DNA of 64,000 nucleotides from Amorphochlora amoebiformis (Eukaryota; Cercozoa; Chlorarachniophyceae). The DNA lies in the NCBI GenBank assembly GCA_054601695.1, contig BAAHQB010000376.1, positions 82,687 to 146,686 of the forward strand, given 5' to 3'. Of the stretch, positions 1-64,000 are shown piece by piece (within the stretch, counting starts at the first letter, position 1; each line of letters opens with the position of its first letter). The notes under the pieces are model-generated. The model did not search any database, was not told the origin of the DNA, and was given only the letters and a program-made list of their open reading frames with translations. The position numbers and the translations under genes were made by a program.

Positions 1-91
1 TCTTTCTCTCTCTCTCTTTCTCTCTTTCTCTTTCTCTCTCTCTCTTTCTCTCATTTTCTTTCTCTCTCTTTTCTTCTCTCTCTTTCTCTCT

Positions 92-149
<58 letters not shown>

Positions 150-205
150 TTCTCTCTCTCTTTCTATCTCTCTCTCTCTCTTTATCTCTCTCTTCTCTCT
201 CTCTT

Positions 206-236
<31 letters not shown>

Positions 237-282
237 TTCTATCTCTCTCTCTCTCTCTTTATCTCTCTCTTCTCTCTCTCTT

Positions 283-314
<32 letters not shown>

Positions 315-330
315 CTTCTCGCTCTTACTA
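1..330. repeat. (TC)n-rich low-complexity tract
   Basis: Almost pure pyrimidine sequence made of CT/TTC units with scattered A, including two near-identical stretches containing the same TATCTCTC phrases around 165-245 and 235-315. No exon-like sequence is visible. It probably belongs to an intron of the gene whose first recognisable exon here is at 537, but this is inference because that gene's start is outside the window. Confidence 0.9.
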
Positions 331-433
331 AGAACAAAATGACATATAATTTATATCTATGCTTGTATGTATGTATGCCTAGATGTATATATATATATAT
401 ATACATATATAAATGTATGCACATCTGTATAAA

Positions 434-504
<71 letters not shown>

Positions 505-508
505 GTAA

Positions 509-16352
<15,844 letters not shown>

Positions 16353-16472
16353 TGATTGATTGTGTGAAATATGCATTTGCTAGGTGCGACTGGTTCCCGT
16401 GAGGTGTTATCTGGATCATAGACCTTTGAAAACCAATGATTTAACCGAGCGAGCTATATTAGGCTAATATAA

Positions 16473-16503
<31 letters not shown>

Positions 16504-16624
16504 ATATACATATATACTAGATGTATATATAAATATATGTACATACTGACTAGTGACATATATATATATATATATATATAGCTATATATACATATATATA
16601 TACATATATATATATACATACATA

Positions 16625-16670
<46 letters not shown>

Positions 16671-17030
16671 TGACTAGTTGACATATAAATATAGCACTAT
16701 GATTATAAGCTAGATTATCTAGAGCATACATACATATATATATATATATATATACATATTTGTATGTAATATATATACATTCGACTAGGGAGCTATAGCA
16801 ATAAATATATCGTAGTCTTAAGCTAGTAAGTACTAGAGGTAGTCACTAGAGTCAATGGTACCGATTCTAGCCTTACAGTTAAAACTAATTATAGTCTCTT
16901 GATCATCACATAATCATACCGGATCTCGTATTTCCATAGTAATGTAACTAGCTACTGCTGTAAAACTAGTAAAAATTCTAGAAAATTTAAAAGTGAGATA
17001 TGATTCAATCTTAAATGCTGTACATGCAGT
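16353..17030. other. CTAG-rich convergent intergenic region
   Basis: Space between the stop codons of the unknown plus-strand gene (16352) and the radical-SAM gene (minus, 17031). CTAG occurs about 14 times by eye in 680 bases, often within ACTAG or TCTAGA. Some (TA)n is present. No exon was recognised. It presumably contains both 3' untranslated regions and polyadenylation sites. Confidence 0.7.
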
Positions 17031-26013
<8,983 letters not shown>

Positions 26014-26199
26014 TGGGCGACATTTGGCTGCGTGGCTTTTCGTGACAGACCCAAATGTCACGCCCCAATAGGCGTGATTACTCGTGACGTAGTGGTGTGT
26101 TGTCGTGACTTAGGAGTATATATCCGCTTTTTAATACTTCGGCAAGGAACCCTACCCATTTTACGTTGCGTAGCATATCCCGCACCGCTTTTTGTCGAC
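26014..26199. promoter_or_regulatory. Shared divergent promoter region with CGTGAC motifs
   Basis: The 186 bases between the radical SAM start codon (minus, 26013) and the aldolase start codon (plus, 26200). CGTGAC occurs on the plus strand at 26041, 26083 and 26104, and its inverse GTCACG at 26057. A TATATATCC stretch at about 26117 could be a TATA-like element for the aldolase. Function as a bidirectional promoter is inferred from layout; the motif count is directly visible. Confidence 0.55.
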
Positions 26200-27824
26200 A
26201 TGTCTGAAGCGAAAGTCGAGCCCCTTGACCTCCCTACCGGCGTCCTTACGGGTGACGAGACTCGCAAGCTCTTTCTCCACGCCCAGAAGTATGGCTACGC
26301 CATTCCTGCTTTCAATTGCACGAGCAGCAGCACGATCAACTGTGTTCTGGAGGCCGCGCGTGATAGCAAATCGCCTATCATCATTCAAGTAGACCTTTCC
26401 TTGTCCCCTTTCTTGGTAGGAGGTACTCCGAACTAACATTCTGTACTCGTGAAGGTTTCTACGAGCGGTGCCTGGTTTTATGCTGGGAAGGGAGTGAGGA
26501 ACGATGGCAAGGACAAGAAAAAGACACTCGAGGGCTCCGTTCTTGGGGCCGTTGCTGCAGCTATGCACGTCCGCACCGTGTCCAAGTTCTATGGGGTATG
26601 TATACTTATCGGGAAGGATTATGGTTTTCGGATTCACTTTTTCGTCTTGATTTGTGGTATACATGTGCAGGTACCCGTCGTGATGCACTCCGACCACTGC
26701 GCGAAGAAACTCCTCCCTTGGTTTGACGGCATGCTCGATGTTAGTTAACCACCCACAATTTCATACACGCTATAATCACACGTGGAATAAAACCCGCGTC
26801 ACGAATCCTGTATGTAGATCATGTACGTAGATCATGGCGCCTGTGTGGCGAGTGTAATGGTTGGAAGTCGTTAACACACCCCTTTTGCCAGGCCGACGAG
26901 GAATATTTCAAGGTGTATGGTGTTCCTCTGTTCTCCAGTCATATGCTTGATCTTTCCGAGGTGGTTTAACAAATAACGAGGGGGGTTTGGAGTATTTGAA
27001 TAGGGGTAAAATTGTTGAAGCAACCGCAGATCCCAGAGCACCAAGTGGTTCTTTCGGGTTGAACTGTTGCGATATTAACTTGGAGTTGCTATTTCCGTTC
27101 ATTTAACGCCCTCCAAGCGATGAGTGTCCCGAAGCACCCATAAATGCATAAATACGATCACTTCCAGGCTAGATTTTTTTTTTCGAACTCGTGCGATTGT
27201 CGCCGATTTACTCATATTCTCTTTGCCAGGAAAAAGACGAGGAGAATATCGAGACTTGTGTGAAGTACTTCAAGCGCATGGCCAAGATCAACCTGTTTCT
27301 GGAGATGGAGATTGGAAAAACTGGAGGTGAGGAGGATGGTGTGAAGCATGAGGGTGCTATCAGCGAGCTCTTCACCCACCCTGATCAGGCATGACCGATG
27401 AACATAATAAATCTGGGTGGGCTTTGACGTTCTTGATCCTAGGTTTGGAAGGTTCACGAAGCTCTGGATGCCATCAGCCCCAACTTCTCCGTCGCCGCTG
27501 CCTTTGGAAACTTTCACGGCGTGTAAGAAGTCAACGATTTATTGTGCAACATCCCCTCTAAACTGGTCACAATCGTATGACAGGTACAAGGCTCCGGACG
27601 GCGGCAACAAGGTGAAACTCACCCCAGAGATCCTTGGAAAACACCAAGAAAAGATCGCGGCTGAGCTCAAGAAGATCAGCAAACCGGTCCGCTCTAGCAA
27701 ACCAACCTTCCTTGTCATGCATGGTGGATCCGGCTCAGAGAAGGTATGTTTCGTACACACCGGCTCTCCTCTTGTTAGAATGAGATACATAGATTGATAG
27801 AGAAGTGAAACAGAACTGTATGCA

Positions 27825-27872
<48 letters not shown>

Positions 27873-27965
27873 TATATACATATACATTACATATTTACGC
27901 ATATGTTCTTTATATTTATTGTTGTAAAACTACATTATAATAATAATATATATATAATATAATTT

Positions 27966-28028
<63 letters not shown>

Positions 28029-28066
28029 CATATATATGTATACATATATATAATTTTATTTACATG

Positions 28067-28132
<66 letters not shown>

Positions 28133-28180
28133 GTATACATACATATACATACATATATATGTGTGTGTGTGTATTTATAC

Positions 28181-28226
<46 letters not shown>

Positions 28227-28545
28227 GCGCGTGGTATGGAAGGAGTTACCCCCCTTAGCCTCTCACCCGTTATTAAACCCGTCTTATTCTGCAAATGCAA
28301 ACTCGTCACCGGATATCATCCTCTAAATTAGAGCGAGATCATGGAGGCTGTTAAGAACGGTGTGTGCAAGATGAACGTCGACACCGACACCCAGTGGGCT
28401 TACTGGTGTGGTGTCCACAAATATTACCACAAAAACGGACATCGTATGTACAAGCAGGTGAATTACTCCCAAACCTGATTCATTCAATTCTTTCGATGAA
28501 AGGTATACGTAAGCAATAAATCAAATGAAAGCCAGATGTAATGTA

Positions 28546-28629
<84 letters not shown>

Positions 28630-28750
28630 TACCTTCATATACATTCATTGTGTTTATTTATTTTCATACGTGAAAACGCAAACACACACACACACACACA
28701 CATATATATTTTTATATATATATATATACATGTATGCGATTCTTGAGGTG

Positions 28751-28843
<93 letters not shown>

Positions 28844-28930
28844 TATACATATATACACACATTTACACATATGCACATATATATGTATATGTATATATTC
28901 ATATATAATATTAAAATATAGGTATATAAT

Positions 28931-28967
<37 letters not shown>

Positions 28968-29262
28968 TATATATATATATATGTATATAGAGTATATTAC
29001 GTATTATGGGTGTTGTGTGCTTGTTCTTGTGAAACTATATTCCTCTGACACTGTCCTCAACTAGCTCGGTGGGAAGGATAATAATGACGGTCTTCCGAAC
29101 AAGAAAAAGTACGACCCTCGTGTTTGGATCCGTGAGGCTGAGAAGTCAATGAGCGCTCGTGTTACTGAGGCTCTCAATGTGCGTAGAAGAGATGAAATGA
29201 ATGTTCCTACATACCATATTATAGACTACAAACATCACGCGAATATTATATAGTGTATACAT

Positions 29263-29320
<58 letters not shown>

Positions 29321-29351
29321 TGTATATATAAATATGTATGTATATGTATAC

Positions 29352-29382
<31 letters not shown>

Positions 29383-29420
29383 TAATATACAAATGTGCAT
29401 ACACAAAAATATATTATACA

Positions 29421-29480
<60 letters not shown>

Positions 29481-29531
29481 CGTACACCCGATATATATAA
29501 ATATAATATCTCTATAAATTTGTTTTCGAAC

Positions 29532-29574
<43 letters not shown>

Positions 29575-29627
29575 TTCCTTACATTCATTTTATTCTTTCT
29601 TACATTCATTCATTCTTGAAATATTTC

Positions 29628-29694
<67 letters not shown>

Positions 29695-29700
29695 ATGTAT

Positions 29701-29740
<40 letters not shown>

Positions 29741-29899
29741 GTGTGTGTGTGTATACGGTATACCTATAAATATAAATATTCATTTTGCTTCCAGGTCCTT
29801 GGGGCAATTGGTAAATACACTCCGAAGGAGGCATTCGCCAATGAGAAGCCCCTCGCTCCTCTAGTTCGCGCAATTGTGAAGGACGAGGAACATAAGTGA
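26200..29899 (+). CDS. FBA: Class II fructose-bisphosphate aldolase, 403 aa, 10 exons
   Basis: Cleaves fructose 1,6-bisphosphate to dihydroxyacetone phosphate and glyceraldehyde 3-phosphate (glycolysis/gluconeogenesis) and is a zinc enzyme. Exons: 26200-26388, 26455-26595, 26671-26739, 26892-26960, 27230-27388, 27443-27522, 27584-27743, 28332-28457, 29065-29178, 29795-29899 (TGA). All phases close to 403 residues. Landmarks match the fungal/E. coli FbaA type: HSDHC at 116-120 (catalytic Asp118, zinc His119), [11 protein letters not shown] at 183-193, zinc His234 in FGNFHGVY, zinc His282 in MHGGSGS, and [10 protein letters not shown] at 302-311. The start ATG follows a CTTTTTGTCGAC leader and gives the expected N-terminus. 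The family is usually about 345-360 residues; here there is a short C-terminal extension (after TEALN). Early introns are 54-269 bases, whereas the last three are about 590-620 bases and filled with (TA)n. Intron 5 appears to use a GC donor (CAG/GCATGA). No organelle presequence was seen, so cytosolic location is likely. Confidence 0.97.
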
Positions 29900-30892
29900 G
29901 CGCCCTGCAGATTAACGTGAATGCGCGAGTTTAGCTTGTACCTGGGAGTTAGTGGACAGCTGCGGGTAACTAGTGGAATGCTGCATGCATAATATTGGTC
30001 AACAAGTTAGCATTCACTTGTAATTAAACCTTTCCTACTGTCCTACTATATTGCAATCTGACTAGTCTCTAGGGTGTGAACGTTGAACTCTCTAGACTAG
30101 ATCTAGTAAAGACTCTGAGTGAATTCCAACTAGTCCAATTTATAGTCATGCAGTGACTGATAACTCCGGTACAGCTATACAGTAACCAGATTAACGTTAG
30201 TATATATATACAAGATTAAATTCATGAACAGATTTATTTATATATACTAGATATATATACTCTAGAGTCTAGATATCCTAATTAATAATCTAGATAATCT
30301 AGAGATGATTATCTAGATTATATCAGTGTATATGATTATACTAGTCTAGCTAGTATATATCTAGTATATAAGCACTAGATATAATCACGTGTCATATGCA
30401 TATAGTACGTTGTACAATAGTCTAGATAGTACTGGTCTACTACTGGAGATAGTATGTATATACTAGATATAATGATATCGATATCAAGCATCCAGGGCAT
30501 ACACTACTAGACTAGCATACGTAGTCTACATGTATCTAGTACATATATCTAGATATACTAGATATACCGTAGAGTATATCCAGTATATCTTCACGCTTCT
30601 AGATTTTAGATCTATTATTACTAGTATTAAATACTAGAGCTACGTACATGTACTCAGGCGAGTTGGCGTTTACACGTAAAGTTTGATATTCAATATTCAA
30701 TATTTAGGATCAATCCCAATGATGACATACTCTAGATACTCATTCTAGTCATTGGATACTTAAACACCACGCACTAGCCGTCAACTATACAAGTTAAACC
30801 CTTCGTGGTTCCCGTCTAAGATAGGTCACTACCCCATCGCGTCAGTCTATGTTGGTCGATCTGTGAGATATGAACTACAACGTCCGTGAAAC
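29900..30892. other. CTAG-rich convergent intergenic region
   Basis: Space between the aldolase stop (29899) and the methyltransferase stop (minus, 30893). It has almost no long (TA)n, but CTAG occurs some 40 times by eye (in CTAGATATA, TCTAGA, ACTAGT), densest at 30060-30620. No open frame with coding character. It includes both 3' untranslated regions and may have a termination or boundary role (inference). Confidence 0.75.
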
Positions 30893-32089
30893 CTAAGCCT
30901 TCGGCTTCTCAAGGACGTAGAGCATTCCCGGGGTCAGAATCTTTAGGCGTCCGGCCTGCTTGAATGACTCGGCCGCACCCATAAGCATGGACTGTACCTC
31001 CGCGGTACCAGTGGGGAGAATACGGAGAGCCTCTCCAAGGTAACAGAACACGTAGGTGCACATTAATCCGAACTTGGTTCCGGTGAAACGGCCTCCACGC
31101 ATACCCTCGAACACCTCACTGAACTTAATATCGGAGCCAGCCTCTTTGGAGAAAACATCCTCGTAGGAGAGAACCTTGAATCCAGCATCCTGCAGAGCTT
31201 TGGTTGTAATTGCCGTCTTGCGTCCAGCGCAGTAGCAGCCGTTAGTGTTATCAACGCGACGGATGATATCAACGTGCTCCTCATTTTTCTCGTCGTAAGC
31301 GTCAAGAAGGGTGTACTGAGCGGTGACGACGCGTCCGCCGGGTTTGAGGACACGGTATATCTCTTTGAAGGTCGTAAGGGTGTCAGTGGAGTGGAGAGTG
31401 GCTTCGAAATCGTACACGGCGTCGAAAGTTTCGTCCGCTACAGGAATGTTGTTGAAGTCTCCCTTGGAAAATAGAAAAAGTCACCACTGTGATAGATGTA
31501 TATGAGTATGTCATTGAATGTATACCTGGATGAAATCGCAATTCTTGATTCCCTCGCGGGCGTTGTAGCGCTTGGCGCGCACAATGTGCTCTTCCGTGAT
31601 GTTGATGCCAGTGACGCGAGCCCGGTACTTGAAGAACTTGGCGACGGTGCGCATGGGTCCTCCGATACCACAGCCCACATCGAGAATACGAGGCATCTTC
31701 GCCTCTTCAGTGGGAAGAGCGTTCCAAGGAGTAGGAATGTTGAGCTGGGAAGCCACGTAATGTTCATAACGACGAATTGAGGCATGGAAATCCTCCCCTT
31801 CGTAGCGAGGAGCAAAGTGGAAGGACTGGCCCCAACCGTACTCGTAGAAGTCAGTGATTAAGTTGTAGAATGTGGCAGTGGTCTTGGTGTACTGCTCACG
31901 ACGCTTGTCGGAAGCTGCGTTCTTGGCAGATTTCTTGTCAACGAATTCCCCCGTGAAGTCGTTGATCGTAATATCCAGATCCTTGACGTGAGTGTAGCTG
32001 AAAACTGGCAGATAAGGGTAGACGACAGAGAAGGCGTAGATGGCCGCCGGGACCATCGCGGCGTACACTAGGGTCGATAGGCACAACAT
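30893..32089 (-). CDS. SMT1: Sterol 24-C-methyltransferase (ERG6/SMT type), 377 aa
   Basis: Transfers a methyl group from S-adenosylmethionine to C-24 of a sterol side chain; endoplasmic reticulum enzyme of sterol synthesis. Two exons on the minus strand, 31526-32089 and 30893-31462 (stop TAG), are separated by a compact 63-base intron (GTATAC..CAAG). Residues 1-30 are hydrophobic (membrane anchor). YEYGWGQSFHF (82-92) is the sterol-binding signature, LDVGCGIGGP (136-145) the SAM-binding motif I, GINITEEHI (161-169) the next strand. The third SMT signature, normally EATCHAP, reads EATLHST (208-214). The C-terminal half with LKPGGRVV and YDEKNEEH is typical. Length fits the family. Unlike its neighbours the gene carries no (TA)n intron. 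Its start codon is 232 bases from that of the divergent glycosyltransferase gene. The altered signature could mean changed substrate preference, so an SMT paralogue or related methyltransferase remains possible. Confidence 0.93.
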
Positions 32090-32321
32090 GACAGGTGTGA
32101 CAGGATCAGGCTAGCTGGATTTCCCGGCGACGTGGGTTGCGTGGAGGCCCGACACTATATCTCGGAATCCCTGAAACCGTTTGTGAATACCGTAACTACC
32201 GGGGGTTAATAAAACGGTTTCTGTATTCATAGATATATCACATATCGATTTATATTATCCATTCAAATTCCGAAAAGATAAAATTACTTTTCAATATATT
32301 TCTTCGTGGACCTTTTTGAAT
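32090..32321. promoter_or_regulatory. Shared divergent promoter region
   Basis: The 232 bases between the methyltransferase start (minus, 32089) and the proposed glycosyltransferase start (plus, 32322). It contains GTGTGACAGG and GGCGACGTGGG near the methyltransferase end and an AT-rich part next to 32322. No classical TATA box stands out. The promoter role is inferred from position. Confidence 0.45.
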
Positions 32322-45184
<12,863 letters not shown>

Positions 45185-45645
45185 CTAAGGCTAGAGCTAT
45201 GCGCATATCATGTTAGAACTTACCAATTCAGACCAATAGTCTCAAGTCATTCGATTGTAATTATAGTCATTGTATTAACTCTAGTACCTATGATCAGGAT
45301 ATCCGATATCGATGCACATATCTAGATATATACTCTACATAGTATGTAGATATATGTGCAGATATTTTTATATATATCATTAGTAAACACCTAGAAACAA
45401 ACAGATTTCTAGTCTCACAAGTCTCATGCGAACCCACCACAAGGCGCGCATAGATTACGTTTTGAAGATGTGGGCTGCAATATCGAGAGTATTTGATAAC
45501 ACTCTGTGTAGTTCTAGTAGTTACTTGTCGTACATCTAGTACATGCATGTTAGCGTAGCGCCTACGCTTAGGCTAGACAGAACTAGTGAAATATAAAAAT
45601 TATGTGACCGATCGAACTTATTTTAATTTCAACGGTAACTTTATG
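45185..45645. other. CTAG-rich convergent intergenic region
   Basis: Between the glycosyltransferase stop (45184) and the stop of the next minus-strand gene (45646). About ten CTAG tetranucleotides occur in 460 bases, including GCTAGCTAAGGCTAGAGC and TCTAGATAT, and no long (TA)n. A minus-strand frame at 45294-45548 has no splice or family support and is not called. Confidence 0.65.
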
Positions 45646-50806
<5,161 letters not shown>

Positions 50807-50883
50807 TACTTACGGTTACGGTTACGGTTAGGCTTGGGGTTATATGGATACAGTTAGAGTTGGAGTTTGTTAGATCAGAGGTT

Positions 50884-53615
<2,732 letters not shown>

Positions 53616-54542
53616 CCTATTGATATCGAAAGAAGTCGGGTCCTGCGAGTTCTTCACCTAATTTGGAATATATTTACTCTATTTGTAGACTTCAATACCA
53701 AAATAGGGGCGCACACACACTGAAAGCCCCAAAACGGCGTCATATCCCTCCCAAAAACCCTCCCTCCTTCTTTTTCTCCTCCCTGAAGCGCTGTCGTGAA
53801 CCCCACGAGGGTCGTAGGCCCCTTGTGCACTCAATTTTACACCCGTAGTATAAGTGCTCAGGTTTGGCAACGCTAGGTAAGTATATTTTTAAACGGCCGG
53901 TAAACGCTTTCACTTTTTTAATTCCGAGGAAGCTTACCAAGACATAGCTATTGAGGCGAAATAATGGGTCCTGGGTATCCAAAAAGAGGGAAATCAGGAT
54001 GAAGTTATAATTTTGCAAACTAATCCTTCCCCTATTATTTTGGGTTGACATCGTATCATGTCAAAAGTGGAAGGGGACACGGACCTGCATGATTTCTTGA
54101 TTGTCACGCTCAGTGACTATATGCATGTTTTTTCCCGGAGGAATCACCTTAGTTTATATATATGAACTTTAATATCCCCGTGTATGTATATCGCTATCTG
54201 TTTGTGATATTTTTGAGCTGTCACACGTGTGATATCTCTCAACTGTCACGCTGGTCATGGGTGCCGCGCTGGGAAAGCCGCAAATGATGTGTGTACTCTC
54301 CCTTCCCCGCTAGCCCATTCTCCGCACTTAATCATTCATAGACGTGTATTTATTCCCGTTGTTTAAAGAATTTCCTCGAATTATTATCTTTCTGGGACGT
54401 TGGGCGGAATGCACCGCACTAATACTGCAGATTTAGTATCCTTTTGCCTGGAGGGAACTACTTCCCGAAGTGAGGAAGAGTTTTACCGATGACCAGTACT
54501 TTCAGATATATTAATTTCCATTTTTTCTTTTCTGTTGTTTAG

Positions 54543-55077
54543 CCGGCTGACCCCTGCTCATATCGCCGATGGCCTACGAGTACGTAGACAGAATCTCGAA
54601 CAGATAATTTGGCAGGGAGAAAGCACTGGGCTTGGGTCAGTTCGTGATAGAAATTGACGATTTGTTATATAATTTTTAGGTGAATTACCGGTATTTGCTT
54701 CAGGATAAGACCTTCTGTGCGTTCATGGGGGGTACGGAGCACTGCAGAAGATGTGTGAATGTGTCTACATTTTATTGCTCCCTTAGGTTCTGCCCTGTCT
54801 GTATTTTACCTTCTCGCAAAACAATTCTCGGAACTGCGCAAATCCAAACTAGGTCACCCAAACCACAACCTGAATAATTGTCCTCTCCAATTTCACACTA
54901 TGACACATTCCACATGTGCACGCATTCATGTGTGTGATTGTATCTCCTGCAGTGACTATCTCACCCAAAACGCCCTTTCCCACTAACCCAAAACGCCCTT
55001 TCCCACCAAGGGAAAAAAGATTCTATCACTCTGACGACTCTTTTTCCGCTAAACTAATTTTCTCCATCCGTTTGTGA
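54543..55077 (+). CDS. 3' exons of a small gene of unknown function
   Basis: Exons 54543-54579 (RLTPAHIADGLR), 54680-54731 (VNYRYLLQDKTFCAFMG), 54787-54852 (SALSVFYLLAKQFSELRK) and 54953-55077 (stop TGA) join in consistent phase with good pyrimidine-rich acceptors (for example TTCTGTTGTTTAG) and short introns of 55-100 bases without (TA)n. Residues from CAFMG through VFYLLA form a plausible membrane segment followed by a basic stretch. The last exon has an internal 24-base repeat (PKTPFPTN / PKRPFPPR) and lies at the start of a 69-base tandem duplication. The first exon enters in phase 2, so at least one 5' exon is missing, possibly near 54061. No family was recognised. Confidence 0.5.
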
Positions 55078-55162
55078 CCATTGCACATGTCTTATCACTC
55101 TGACGACTCTTTTTCCGCTAAACTAATTTTCTCCATCCGTTTGTGACCATTGCACATGTCTT
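55024..55162. repeat. 69-bp tandem duplication over the stop codon of the 54543 gene
   Basis: TATCACTCTGACGACTCTTT... through ...CATTGCACATGTCTT occurs twice with a period of 69 (first copy from 55024, second from 55093). The stop codon TGA of the gene is in the first copy. Apart from the junction the copies look identical, pointing to a recent event. Confidence 0.95.
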
Positions 55163-55360
55163 AAGTCCTTTTGGATTTTATTTTAAGTAATGTTTAGGAA
55201 GCCTTGATCTAGCGGGTGAGAGAAAAGGGAAGACGGGGTGACTAAATATTGTGTACATGAAAAGAAAAATAACACACACAAAAACGCACTCATTATACAT
55301 ACATAGTTATATTGTGTATGCATATACACACATATATGGGTATATATATATACACACACA

Positions 55361-55392
<32 letters not shown>

Positions 55393-55509
55393 GTATAATA
55401 TAATATTATATATATATATATATATATGTATAGTATAATATAATATATATATATATGTATGTATGTATATAATATGTACATACACATATATATATATATA
55501 TATAATATA

Positions 55510-55579
<70 letters not shown>

Positions 55580-55625
55580 GGGTGTGTGTGTATATATTAT
55601 ATACATATATGTATACTAATATACA

Positions 55626-55659
<34 letters not shown>

Positions 55660-55689
55660 ATAATATGTACATATATATATATATATTAC

Positions 55690-55744
<55 letters not shown>

Positions 55745-55746
55745 GC

Positions 55747-55845
<99 letters not shown>

Positions 55846-55850
55846 AGATA

Positions 55851-55927
<77 letters not shown>

Positions 55928-55934
55928 AATTTGT

Positions 55935-55993
<59 letters not shown>

Positions 55994-56039
55994 AATTTAT
56001 ATATATATATATGTATATATATATATGTTTATATATATG

Positions 56040-56076
<37 letters not shown>

Positions 56077-56225
56077 GTACATATATATATATATATATAT
56101 ATAATATGTATATAATATAGTGTGCGTGTGTGTTGTGTGTGTGTTCTTGTACATGTGTGCGTGTGTTGGGGGGGTGTTAGTGTTTGTGTATGGACTTGTG
56201 CGTTTATTTACTTGTAACAATTCAG
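55163..56225. other. Intergenic or untranslated sequence, mostly (TA)n
   Basis: 55163-55300 is unique. On the minus strand it has a pyrimidine-rich acceptor near 55242 and a short open segment, too weak to call. From 55300 to 56110 it is (TA)n with small islands, and 56115-56200 is TG-rich. No gene is supported. Confidence 0.6.
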
Positions 56226-63474
<7,249 letters not shown>

Positions 63475-63519
63475 GTATATTACGTGCACGCATACACACA
63501 TATTTATATATATATATAT

Positions 63520-63554
<35 letters not shown>

Positions 63555-63643
63555 ATTTTGTGTGTGTCTGTAATATTGTATGTACAGTATTTCTGTAAAT
63601 ATATATGTACATATGTTTGCATTTATATACATATACATAGGCG

Positions 63644-63698
<55 letters not shown>

Positions 63699-63869
63699 GA
63701 ATTGGAGATACATACATGTATATTTTATATGCATATGGTATTTGTACGTGTATTGTATGTATATATTTACACATTGCATATATTAGATATATTTGTATAT
63801 ATGTATACATACATCTATATATACATATATATATATATGTAAATATATATATATATATATATGTATATT

Positions 63870-63967
<98 letters not shown>

Positions 63968-64000
63968 GTATATATATAATTCTTATACATATTCCATATA

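Noticed and set aside
26161-26697. 178-codon minus-strand frame antisense to the aldolase exons
   Set aside because: Shadow of the conserved aldolase coding sequence; GC-rich antisense frames stay open by chance.

Overview
The window is nuclear DNA from a eukaryote, most likely a unicellular protist or alga. The genes are split by spliceosomal introns with GT..AG (sometimes apparently GC..AG) borders. The products include a class II fructose-bisphosphate aldolase, a sterol C-24 methyltransferase and a peroxisomal-type ABC transporter, and telomere-type TTAGGG repeats are scattered inside the genes. I do not name a taxon. By eye well over half of the sequence is simple repeat: chiefly (TA)n, then (TC)n, (TG/CA)n, trinucleotide runs and TTAGGG/CCCTAA arrays. 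Most of this repeat lies inside introns, so a gene of a few hundred codons can stretch over 5-16 kb, while exons are often only 20-100 bases. Open frames made of [18 protein letters not shown] or GLGLGL are these repeats read in frame and are not annotated as genes.

Layout. (1) 537-16352, plus: 3' part of a many-exon gene of unknown function with a Lys/Glu-rich tail; its start lies left of the window. (2) 17031-26013, minus: ten-exon gene for a radical-SAM-fold protein of the TatD-associated type with a presequence-like N-terminus. (3) 26200-29899, plus: ten-exon class II aldolase. (4) 30893-32089, minus: two-exon sterol C-24 methyltransferase. (5) 32322-45184, plus: 19-exon GT31-family glycosyltransferase (type II membrane protein). 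(6) 45646-50806, minus: many-exon gene of unknown function. (7) 50884-53615, minus: small gene of unknown function. (8) 54543-55077, plus: 3' part of a small gene of unknown function. (9) 56226-63474, plus: 5' half of an ABCD-type half transporter, running off the right edge.

Genes 1-6 alternate in direction. Genes 2/3 and 4/5 are divergent pairs with only 186 and 232 bases between start codons. Genes 1/2, 3/4 and 5/6 converge, and the three spaces between their 3' ends share an unusual abundance of the tetranucleotide CTAG. Exon borders were inferred by hand from splice signals, reading-phase continuity and family similarity. For the aldolase, methyltransferase, GT31 and radical-SAM genes the phases close through every exon. 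For the other genes one or more exons are missing.

The most notable features are: (a) repeated 'exon echoes', partial copies of exon edges lying in the neighbouring intron between (TA)n runs; (b) a radical-SAM homologue whose predicted splicing leaves only one of the three cluster cysteines; (c) interstitial telomeric repeats inside introns in both orientations; (d) CTAG-rich convergent gene ends. The products (sugar metabolism, sterol synthesis, glycosylation, peroxisomal transport) do not form one pathway; this looks like an ordinary genic region with extraordinary introns.
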